Source of the DNA: a virus | Virus record (IMG/VR): IMGVR_UViG_3300030102_006189 | Coordinates: 1-37,068 of that record | Length of the DNA: 37,068 bases | Strand: one strand, 5' to 3' | Part shown: in pieces, positions 1 to 8,188 of the stretch | How positions within the stretch are numbered: position 1 is the first letter of the stretch | How the letters are laid out: every line of letters begins with the position of its first letter | Notes under the pieces: generated by a model | The model's database searches: none | Told to the model about the DNA's origin: nothing | What the model saw: only the letters and a program-made list of their open reading frames with translations | Translations under genes and position numbers: made by a program

Positions 1-198
1 AGGCGCAAGAAAACTTTATTATAAAGAATACGGTTATGAGCTTGTCGGTGAAATGTCGAAAGATGGGCCTAATGTTACCAATAACTTTTTTACTTTAATC
101 AACCACCCGCTTGTCAACGGTCAGCGTGTTTTTTATATAGGAGGAACTGGTCTTAGTGGTGTTTCTCCAGGTGCTAGCAATGAATATTTTATCATTGG
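1..198 (+). repeat. Terminal direct repeat, left copy (circular overlap)
   Basis: This matches 36871-37068 in the same reading frame. The first 77 bases are identical. Mismatches then fall at 78, 115, 137, 142, 145, 146, 174, 175, 176, 178, 181 and 191. The simplest reading is a circular or terminally redundant genome whose contig ends came from different haplotypes. Confidence 0.9.
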
Positions 199-2158
199 CG
201 CAACTACAAACACTTTTAAGTTAGCATCCAGCGTTGGCGGTGATGAGATCGATATTAGTGGCACGGTTACAACCGAATTAAAATTCTACAAAAAATTCAT
301 TCCTGCCTACACCAAAATCACCCTAGAAGCTAGCTCGACCACAGGCATTAATGACGGCGATGGTTTCAAGTCCACAGATGTCGGCAGAATCATCCGCATG
401 AACACCGAAGTAGCACCACAAATCAAATGGGGCTATGTCGAAATCACCACACACACCGACACGAAAAATATCACCGCAGTTGTTTCAGAGCCACTGGCAT
501 ACACCGATGCAACAACGGAATGGCAGTTAGGAAGTTTTTCCTCGACCACAGGCCACCCAAGAACAGTCCAAATCTACCAGCAGCGCTTGGTGCTAGCAGG
601 CACATCCGAAGAACCGCAGACCGTTCACTTCAGTAAGACCGGAGACTTTGATAATTTTGCAGCCAGCGAACCGATTGGCGTGCAAACCGGCAACTTTAAT
701 TCTGCGGGCGCAAGCATCATGGGCGAGCAAATCTACAGTGACAATGCGTTTTCGCTCCTTATTTCATCCGACACGGTTGACAAGATTGAATGGATGAATG
801 AGGGCCGAAGATTATCGTTAGGAACATCTGGCGGGATTTACCAGATGTTTGGTAATCGTGATGATGTGACGATTACGCCGTTCAATTTTACCGTTGAGAA
901 AATATCGAACTGGTCTGCGCATGATTCTGCTACTCCCGCGCAGATCGGCAACAACGTGCTTTACGTCCAGCAGAATGGTCGCAAAGTGCGGGAACTGATT
1001 TTTGACCGCGAGCAGGAACAATACAGCGCCAAAGATATTACGTTGCGCGCAGAAGATATTACACAGACCGGAATCAAAGCGCTGGTGTTTCAAGATCAGC
1101 CTGCTTCTTTGCTCTGGGTGGTTCGCACCGATGGGAAAGTTGCGACATGCACCTATAACACAGACCTGAACATGTCCTCTTGGGCGCTTCATGTCATTGG
1201 CGGCGCGCACACTGATGCAACTTTTGGCAACCACGCCAAAGTCGAATCTGCTGCGGTGATTCCGCGTGGATCGGGAGCATCTGGGCATGATCAACTCTGG
1301 ATGGTTGTCAAGCGAGATGTCGATGAATATCTGACTCAGTTTCCCCACACAGATATAAACGCAAGCACCAATGTCATCACCATCGCATCACACGGCTTGA
1401 GTGATGGAGATGCCATCAAGTTCACTACCAGCGACACGATGCCTGCAAATGTCATCGCAGGGACCACATATTATGTGCGCGATAAAACTTCTACCACGTT
1501 CAAGATTGCAGCTTCTTCTGGAGGTTCAGCAATTGATATTGACCAGGGCAGCGGTACGCACACCATCTACAAAAAAGATGTTACACAGCGCTATGTCGAG
1601 TTTCTGGAGCAGTTTTACGACAATAGTATGCCTGCATCAGATGCGCATTTTGTTGACTGCGGCTCTAACTATTCCGGCAGCAGCGCCAGCACACTCACCA
1701 GCCTGCACTACGCCGAAGGTCAAACTTTTTCTGTTTTAGGAAATGATGCTGATCAGCCTGACAAAGTAATTACTGCGGGCGAACTTTCACTGGCACTTCC
1801 AGTAACTACTGCGCGCGTAGGATTTTCCTTTAATTCCGATATTCAAACTCTAGCACTTGCCATCGGTGATCCTAGCACGCAGACCAGCATCGGTAACAAG
1901 AAACGCATTCACCGGATTCATGTAAAGCTGCTGGACACGATGGGATTGAAATACGGCATCAGCGTGGATGATCTTAGCATAGAGACTTTTCGTCTGACCA
2001 GTGACTCGATTGGCACGGCGCTGCCGCTGTTTACCGGAGACAGAGAACTGACGATGCCTGGAGTCTATGACACTTCCGGCGAAATTTACTTGCGCCAGGA
2101 TCAGCCATTTCCAAGCAATATTTTAAATATCGCAATCGACTACGAAACTAACGAGTAA
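1..2158 (+). CDS. Tail tubular protein B-like tail protein, C-terminal part
   Basis: This is the C-terminal part of the large tail/nozzle protein whose N-terminus lies at 35858-37068. The reading frame is open from base 2, before the first internal ATG at 53, and continues the frame of the right-end fragment. Joined across the junction the protein is about 1056 residues. Around nt 68-294 and 1342-1578 it carries about 80-residue modules with a pattern like ITIASHGLSDGD...YYV...TFK...GGxxID...GTHT. These resemble the E1 FCCH-like modules common in podoviral tail proteins. The remainder looks like a beta-rich tail body. The stop is 2 bases before the next gene. Family assignment rests on gene order after tail tubular A and on the N-terminus. 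Confidence 0.8.
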   Translation, partial: GARKLYYKEYGYELVGEMSKDGPNVTNNFFTLINHPLVNGQRVFYIGGTGLSGVSPGASNEYFIIGATTNTFKLASSVGGDEIDISGTVTTELKFYKKFIPAYTKITLEASSTTGINDGDGFKSTDVGRIIRMNTEVAPQIKWGYVEITTHTDTKNITAVVSEPLAYTDATTEWQLGSFSSTTGHPRTVQIYQQRLVLAGTSEEPQTVHFSKTGDFDNFAASEPIGVQTGNFNSAGASIMGEQIYSDNAFSLLISSDTVDKIEWMNEGRRLSLGTSGGIYQMFGNRDDVTITPFNFTVEKISNWSAHDSATPAQIGNNVLYVQQNGRKVRELIFDREQEQYSAKDITLRAEDITQTGIKALVFQDQPASLLWVVRTDGKVATCTYNTDLNMSSWALHVIGGAHTDATFGNHAKVESAAVIPRGSGASGHDQLWMVVKRDVDEYLTQFPHTDINASTNVITIASHGLSDGDAIKFTTSDTMPANVIAGTTYYVRDKTSTTFKIAASSGGSAIDIDQGSGTHTIYKKDVTQRYVEFLEQFYDNSMPASDAHFVDCGSNYSGSSASTLTSLHYAEGQTFSVLGNDADQPDKVITAGELSLALPVTTARVGFSFNSDIQTLALAIGDPSTQTSIGNKKRIHRIHVKLLDTMGLKYGISVDDLSIETFRLTSDSIGTALPLFTGDRELTMPGVYDTSGEIYLRQDQPFPSNILNIAIDYETNE

Positions 2159-2160
2159 TT

Positions 2161-2823
2161 ATGATCCAATACGTTGGCTATCTGATGATGGCGAAGATGG
2201 CGCTGGATGGTATCGGCGGCTACATGCAAAGCGAAGCTGCTGAACGGCGTGCGAATCAACAAGCCAGTTTGTACCGGAAGCATGCTGATAAGCGATATAA
2301 CCTAGCACTGGAGAGTGCTGAACAAACCAAACAAGTAGGTGAAGAACAAGCACAGCTATTTGAGCGCCAAGGTGGGCTAGCTCTGACTTATGAAGCTAAC
2401 AAAGGACAGCAAAAAGTTTCCGATATTATTTCACGATCTGGCAGCAGCGGTGCTGTAGTCGGCTACGGCGCACCTCGATCACTAGCAATGACTCAAGCGC
2501 TTGCAAACAAATTTAACCAGGAAATCATGCGGGAGAATATTAATGCACGGGCCATGAACGCGCGCGTGACCGCATCCAGAAATGCTAGAGCCATTCGCCG
2601 GAATGCTGAACAGGAACGTGAATATTACTATGACATGGCTTCCATGCAGAACAGCGCTGCTAATAACATTGCACGCATGCGCCCACTAACCTTGTTGACC
2701 GGATTTGCAGACACTGGATCGCAGATGATGTCGATGGATTATTCCTCGCGCGTGCGAACTGGTGGTGGCGATCCCAGCAAAGGTAAAGGCATGTCTATTT
2801 TTGACTCTTTCTACACAAGCTAA
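2161..2823 (+). CDS. Internal virion protein (T7 gp14-like position)
   Basis: A 220-residue protein, rich in Ala, Arg, Glu and Gln. It has a short hydrophobic N-terminus (IQYVGYLMMAKMALDGIGGY) followed by long helical, probably coiled-coil sequence with many AERRANQQASLYRKHADKRY-type stretches. It directly follows the tail nozzle gene and overlaps the next start (TAATG). That is the position of the smallest ejection protein in T7-like phages (gp14, which makes a pore in the outer membrane). Function is inferred from position and composition; no catalytic motif is visible. Confidence 0.65.
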   Translation: MIQYVGYLMMAKMALDGIGGYMQSEAAERRANQQASLYRKHADKRYNLALESAEQTKQVGEEQAQLFERQGGLALTYEANKGQQKVSDIISRSGSSGAVVGYGAPRSLAMTQALANKFNQEIMRENINARAMNARVTASRNARAIRRNAEQEREYYYDMASMQNSAANNIARMRPLTLLTGFADTGSQMMSMDYSSRVRTGGGDPSKGKGMSIFDSFYTS

Positions 2824-5800
2824 TGCCACGACTACGATTTCAGCAAGCATCTCAGCAGCTAGAAGTTCCTAATATTGCTGCGCCTGCGCAATTGCGTGGC
2901 GGGCAAGTGCCGAATGTCATGCAGTTTCTCCAGTATGACATTGGACCGGCGCAAGCAGTGAGTAACTTGGGCAAGGTTGCAGGAAAAGCTGCTGACCGGT
3001 TATACGATCACTACATCTATGACCTGGAGCGTGGAGATCGCGAGCGCAGGCGTGATGAAGGCGATGTGACTAATTCTCTAGCAACTTCCATCAAAGGTTT
3101 TGTTTCAAACTTGGGGCGCGAAAGAACCGGTGAGTTTAGAGATCGCGGTATTGCTGCTGAAGATTTTGAAATCAGTGTGCAGAAGGAAATAGATGATCAG
3201 ATTGAAGTTCTATTAGGAAACGATTTAGTTGCGGCGCATATCGAAAGCCACAACTTATCAGAGAGCCAAGCAAAGAAGTTTAGAAATCGCCTGAAAAATT
3301 CACTGGAGAACGCATCGCTTGCAGGCGAAGACCGAATTATAGGTAGAAAATTTGACATAGAAGATCAACAAGTCGAAAACGACTACAATCAAGCAATCAT
3401 CGGTGCTAAACAGGATTTTGCGCAGGCAGTGCAAGACAAGGGCTTGCTTTTCAAATCGCAGTACACCGCAGAATCTAGCAGGCAGCAGCTTAGTCAGGAT
3501 ATTAATGATGAATTGTCTAGTGTAATAGAAGCAGCAAAAAATAATCTGCCGGAACGATTTCACACACGTTTAGAGCAAGAACTGCGCGGGCAATTTATTA
3601 ATCAAAACGGACAACTGCAACTTTGGGCTGTAAATAAAGAATTTAGTGAAGACCAGAAGAACAAAGTTAAAGATGTCAACCTAGCACGCAGGCAGGCAAG
3701 CATTGAGTTTCGTGATTACATGCGCGAGCAGGACTTAGAGAACAAGCTGAAAGAAACAAATGACCCTGAAGTTATAAACCAACTTTCCCAGCAAATTGTC
3801 AGCAAGGCTCAAGAGGTCGTCAGTAAAGCTGCGACAGCCAGAGGTATTAAAAATGAGCGCGACATAGCTTTAATCGGTCAGGATCTTCAAGCAATCGCCG
3901 GAGAAGGTGATTACAACATGAAAGTGCAGGCAATCAATCGGTTTCTGCGAGAAGAAGATGAGCTTGAGCGTGAAAACGAGCGTTTGCAGGCGTTGACAGA
4001 AGACCAAAGGCGTGCGGAAGCGCAGCGAGCTTACAATGAGCAAGTCGCGCCAATCATACAAAACTACAACAATAGAAACATTACGTTTAAAGAAGCGCAG
4101 GATCAATTAAAGGCTGCTTCTGAATCAGTGCAAAGCCAGTTTCTTCGCGTTGCGCCAATCGGTCAAGAATTAAGTCCAGAAGATAAAGTTTTCAACGGAT
4201 CAATTACCCAGAGCGTTGACGGCATATACTCTAGCATCAATCTTTCTATTTCCAGAGAAGAAGGAAACAGAGAAAATTCCCTTTCTCAAACACAAAAACT
4301 TGACAGAAAGCGACTAGAAGAAACACAGAAGGCTGCAATTATTGACGATGCCGCCATAGAATACCGCCGGAGACTCATTAATTTTAATGAGGACATGGTA
4401 AGAAAACCAAGTTCCGCACACACATCAGAATTCATCCAGCAAGAGCAGAATCGGCTGCTCAATGAAACTTTGGATGAATTTGCACCGCAAGATTTTGAAT
4501 CTCAGTTTCCTGTTCGTTCAGAAGTGAACAGAGCGCTTAGTAAAATCCAGATTTCACAAGCAGAACAAATCGTCAGATCAGTCACAGCCAACCAGATCCG
4601 GCTGAAGTCTGGCGGCGAAATGGGCAAATACTTGTCGGGCTTGCGTGAAAAGAGAAAAGAGCTAGAAGGCAAAGTTAAAGACCCAAACATCATGCTTAGC
4701 CCAATTGATGCTGGCGAACAATTTCAAGCATTTGCACAGACTTCCAGAGCTAGCATCGTTGAAACTTTGAAGCAAACGCCAGGAATGGGTGCGGTTGCAG
4801 AAGATTTTGAGTTTGCAGCAGAACACAAAATTACAGTGCCTAGCATGATTACTGGTTTTGTGAGCGAAATGGATCGCGAAAACGTCAAAATTACCAAAAC
4901 ACAACATGTCGCGCGTGCAGATGAGATTGCTGGGAACACTGGCGAGATCAATCTTTTCCAAGATATGTACCGCACGTTTGACAATGATCAAGATCCACGA
5001 ATCAATGCAATCCAGGATATTTATAGGCCCAGCGTTGGCTCGATTTACACCCAAGGAGAATACGATCAAATCATCCAAGGGTATTCGACAAAGATTGACA
5101 ATGCAGATGCTAACAATTTGCTGCTTAAAGGTGATAAAGAAAGCCTAGAACTTGGATATAAACTTTTGCAGGAACCAGGAGCCGCAGGCGCGGGTTTCCC
5201 AGGTCTTGTTGGTCAATCAAGGCGCGGGCTTAGAAACAATTTCAAAACTGCATTGGAGCAGCTTCAAGCCAACGACAGAATCGGGCTACAAATCCGTTTA
5301 GAAAACCACAATTTGTACGCTAGCACCGGCAGCGAAAACTTTAACCCTAATTTACTGGAATCGCTGCGTGATGAAAGCATGTTTAATGCTGATCCTGCCA
5401 TAAATCAGCGCATGTATCAGACTGCAAAAGCGCAGCAAAGATTCAGCCTATCTTTTTATTCTTTGACAAACGGCACTGAAGAAAATTTGCCAGAACAGTT
5501 TGAGCCTGGGATTCCGTTGAATAGAAAATCAGATGCCGCAATAAGCGCTGTGATGTCTGAACTTGAGCCGCAAAATTTTATGGGCAAGTATCTTCAGGAT
5601 ATTCCAAAAGATTCGGTCAGGCTTTCCGATTTAACTTCGCAATACGGTAAATTTCAGACATCAGTGGGCAAGGTGCTAGAAGATCGTGAAAACAACCCTT
5701 CGCGCGTGCATTCTCTTCAGTACAGAGCTTCGTTAAGCCCAGAATCACTGGTTCCTAAAAATGACGAAGAAATTTTTATCAGAGACACTTTCCCAGCGTT

Positions 5801-6764
5801 ATGGCAGAACCAAGTTTTTAGCTCTGACAGAATTAATTTTGTTAATGAAGAGCAAAGGCGCATACAGAAAAATCGTGTTCCATTGTCTTTTGACGATGGC
5901 GACATCGATCTCGTCAATGCTGCATGGGATCGCACAGCAGAAGACGGTCAGGCGCGTGCTGCATTAATTCAGATGATTGAATCTCAAGCTGGCGACAAAG
6001 CGGCTGAAGTATTTACCGAATTAGATACCAGAAGCAAAATCAAGATTCAGCATTCTTTGTATGCAGATTATGCGTTCAGTGGAACAGTTTTAACAAATCT
6101 TCATGCAGCGCTCACTGCAACGGATAAGCAACTGTATTCCAGAATCGGTGAAGAACCGCAGGATCGTTACACATTTAACCAGGATTTCAGAAATGATCCT
6201 GACGTAACTGCTTTTTCATCAGCATTTGCAGTGGACAGTAAAACACGCACGCAAATGGAGGTTGCTGTTAGAAAGTATGCATTAAATCTGATGTCGGTAA
6301 ATACAGATTTAGACCAAACCGATGCAATCACCCAAGCAAAACAGGATCTAATTTTTAACAAATATGTTTTAGTCCCAAGCGATTTTGGGAAAACGCATTT
6401 TCTAGCACATAGATCCGAAACAAATGCGCTGATTAAGGATCAACCAGAATTTATACAACGCGGTTTAAAAACCTACACAGATAATCTTGAGTTGAACGAA
6501 GCATCTAAACGTGTCTACGAAGATGAACAAACTTTTTTCGTGCGTGATAAAAACGGATCTCTAGTTTTATTTGGCATGTTTGCGGGCAAACCTTCTCCTG
6601 TCCAGGACAGCAACAATAAAATGATTGTGGTGGGCAAAAAGCAAATGAACCGGCTGGGTTTGGAAGCCTACAGTAATTTTTATCAAGAGCGAATAAATTT
6701 TAATCCAAATGTTTATAAGCAAGAAACGCTGGATGAAATTAACGCTGAAATGAAAAGGTACTGA
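2823..6764 (+). CDS. Large internal virion / DNA-ejection protein
   Basis: A 1313-residue protein and the longest gene in the window. It is predominantly helical and charged, with repeated Glu/Gln/Arg-rich segments throughout and almost no hydrophobic stretches. I see no transglycosylase or protease motif. The ATG overlaps the preceding stop (TAATG) and the TGA overlaps the next ATG (TGATG), so the ejection genes are translationally coupled. By size and position it corresponds to the large core proteins (gp15/gp16 type) that are ejected into the host ahead of the genome. The exact equivalence is uncertain. Confidence 0.65.
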   Translation: MPRLRFQQASQQLEVPNIAAPAQLRGGQVPNVMQFLQYDIGPAQAVSNLGKVAGKAADRLYDHYIYDLERGDRERRRDEGDVTNSLATSIKGFVSNLGRERTGEFRDRGIAAEDFEISVQKEIDDQIEVLLGNDLVAAHIESHNLSESQAKKFRNRLKNSLENASLAGEDRIIGRKFDIEDQQVENDYNQAIIGAKQDFAQAVQDKGLLFKSQYTAESSRQQLSQDINDELSSVIEAAKNNLPERFHTRLEQELRGQFINQNGQLQLWAVNKEFSEDQKNKVKDVNLARRQASIEFRDYMREQDLENKLKETNDPEVINQLSQQIVSKAQEVVSKAATARGIKNERDIALIGQDLQAIAGEGDYNMKVQAINRFLREEDELERENERLQALTEDQRRAEAQRAYNEQVAPIIQNYNNRNITFKEAQDQLKAASESVQSQFLRVAPIGQELSPEDKVFNGSITQSVDGIYSSINLSISREEGNRENSLSQTQKLDRKRLEETQKAAIIDDAAIEYRRRLINFNEDMVRKPSSAHTSEFIQQEQNRLLNETLDEFAPQDFESQFPVRSEVNRALSKIQISQAEQIVRSVTANQIRLKSGGEMGKYLSGLREKRKELEGKVKDPNIMLSPIDAGEQFQAFAQTSRASIVETLKQTPGMGAVAEDFEFAAEHKITVPSMITGFVSEMDRENVKITKTQHVARADEIAGNTGEINLFQDMYRTFDNDQDPRINAIQDIYRPSVGSIYTQGEYDQIIQGYSTKIDNADANNLLLKGDKESLELGYKLLQEPGAAGAGFPGLVGQSRRGLRNNFKTALEQLQANDRIGLQIRLENHNLYASTGSENFNPNLLESLRDESMFNADPAINQRMYQTAKAQQRFSLSFYSLTNGTEENLPEQFEPGIPLNRKSDAAISAVMSELEPQNFMGKYLQDIPKDSVRLSDLTSQYGKFQTSVGKVLEDRENNPSRVHSLQYRASLSPESLVPKNDEEIFIRDTFPALWQNQVFSSDRINFVNEEQRRIQKNRVPLSFDDGDIDLVNAAWDRTAEDGQARAALIQMIESQAGDKAAEVFTELDTRSKIKIQHSLYADYAFSGTVLTNLHAALTATDKQLYSRIGEEPQDRYTFNQDFRNDPDVTAFSSAFAVDSKTRTQMEVAVRKYALNLMSVNTDLDQTDAITQAKQDLIFNKYVLVPSDFGKTHFLAHRSETNALIKDQPEFIQRGLKTYTDNLELNEASKRVYEDEQTFFVRDKNGSLVLFGMFAGKPSPVQDSNNKMIVVGKKQMNRLGLEAYSNFYQERINFNPNVYKQETLDEINAEMKRY

Positions 6765-8188
6765 TGCGGCTACCTAGCAGCTTATTTCGACCAGATCCGC
6801 TGGCTCAACAATCCTACCTGGAAAACTACAGCCCAGGTTTTATGCAGATGGCTGGGCGTGCTTTTGATGATAGTTTTGGCACTAGCAGTTTAGGCTTGGT
6901 TGAAAGTATTACAGAGATGCAGCAAGCAGAATCTACTGGCATGCCGTTGGTTGAAGAAGAATGGCGCGCATCTGGCGACTATCGCCCTGGTCTGGAATAT
7001 AAGGATGGTTTGACCGATGCAGCAGCAAAGCTTCTAGCAGATCGTTACGACCAAGCACGGCAAACTGAATTTTTGATGGAACGCTCTGGCGCGCTAGCAT
7101 GGTTTGGTTATGCCACCGGCACAATCATGGGCGCGATCCCTGACCCTGTGAACTTGATCCCATTTGGGTTTTTGGTCAAAGGTCGATACCTGACAAAACT
7201 AGGACAAGTCGCAACCAAGATTCACAAATCTGCAAACAAACACACCGAAAAGGCTCTGGGGCGCATCGTCATGTCTGGTGCTGAAGGGGGATTAGGCGCG
7301 GCAGCGCTCCAGCCTGCTCTTGCATTTGAACGCAAAAGCTACCAAGAAGAATGGGATGCCAAAAGCGCATCACTTGATATTCTTGCCGGCGTGGGCGCAG
7401 GAATGTTTTTTGGTGCGGGTATTGAGGGCGGGCGTGCGTTGCTAGGTCGCAGGCGATTAGTCATCGAAGGTGATGCAACCGATCCCGATGCAGTCATCAC
7501 CACGCGCGCAGATGGTGAGCCACCGATCCGCGAGCGCATTGTCGAGGAATTGACACCCAGCGAAATGACTGCGGCTGCACGGCATTCCATCCAGCGCTTT
7601 GACGATGGCGAGCCGCCTGACGTTGCATCCGTGATTGGTGACAAAGCAAGCGATGGAACGGAGCCGGTAGCAGATCCGGTGCGGGATATTCCAGAGGATG
7701 AATATTATTTGTTGGATGAAGACGGCAATTATCTGGGCAGTGTAAGCGGGCGTGGGGCGGTGCAGTTTTTAAAAGAAGAAGCATCTTCCAGCATTGAAGA
7801 TCAAATGAACTGGAAGTACAAAAAGAAAATGAAGCTGCACGAATTTATAGATCAAGAAAGCGGGCGTGCGCTCTACATTGGCAAAAAAGACAACCTAGTT
7901 GCTGGTGGGTATGAAGAAACATTTAATCCAGCAATAAAACCTAAATACACCACAGCGCAGCCAGAACCTGAAGTAACACCGGCAGCCGCCAAACTAGACG
8001 AAGCAGGAGTTGATCAAGAAGCTGCGCTAGTTGACCAGGAATATCAAAACCAGATGGCAGAAAAGCCGGAAACAGCAGAAGAAACAGAAACAATTCGCGT
8101 AGCCGAAACAGAATCACAAGCACACGACCAAGCAGCAGACATTATTGAAGATGCCGCAAACTGTGTAATGAAAACATCAGCAGCATAA
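6764..8188 (+). CDS. Internal virion protein with hydrophobic segments
   Basis: A 474-residue protein. The first half has glycine- and alanine-rich hydrophobic stretches at about residues 110-140 (WFGYATGTIMGAIPDP, NLIPFGFLV) and 200-225 (DILAGVGAGMFFGAGI), which could insert into a membrane during ejection. The last 150 residues are acidic and low in complexity (Glu/Ala/Pro-rich), ending in QAADIIEDAANCVMKTSAA. It sits between two other ejection-protein genes and is coupled to both by overlapping stop and start codons. A role in the trans-envelope ejection channel is inferred from position and composition. Confidence 0.55.
   Translation: MRLPSSLFRPDPLAQQSYLENYSPGFMQMAGRAFDDSFGTSSLGLVESITEMQQAESTGMPLVEEEWRASGDYRPGLEYKDGLTDAAAKLLADRYDQARQTEFLMERSGALAWFGYATGTIMGAIPDPVNLIPFGFLVKGRYLTKLGQVATKIHKSANKHTEKALGRIVMSGAEGGLGAAALQPALAFERKSYQEEWDAKSASLDILAGVGAGMFFGAGIEGGRALLGRRRLVIEGDATDPDAVITTRADGEPPIRERIVEELTPSEMTAAARHSIQRFDDGEPPDVASVIGDKASDGTEPVADPVRDIPEDEYYLLDEDGNYLGSVSGRGAVQFLKEEASSSIEDQMNWKYKKKMKLHEFIDQESGRALYIGKKDNLVAGGYEETFNPAIKPKYTTAQPEPEVTPAAAKLDEAGVDQEAALVDQEYQNQMAEKPETAEETETIRVAETESQAHDQAADIIEDAANCVMKTSAA

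Noticed and set aside
818-1348. Long antisense ORF in the tail gene (and similar ones at 9454-9852 and 32097-32513)
   Set aside because: They are opposite-strand shadows of clear coding sequence, with no ribosome sites or domains.
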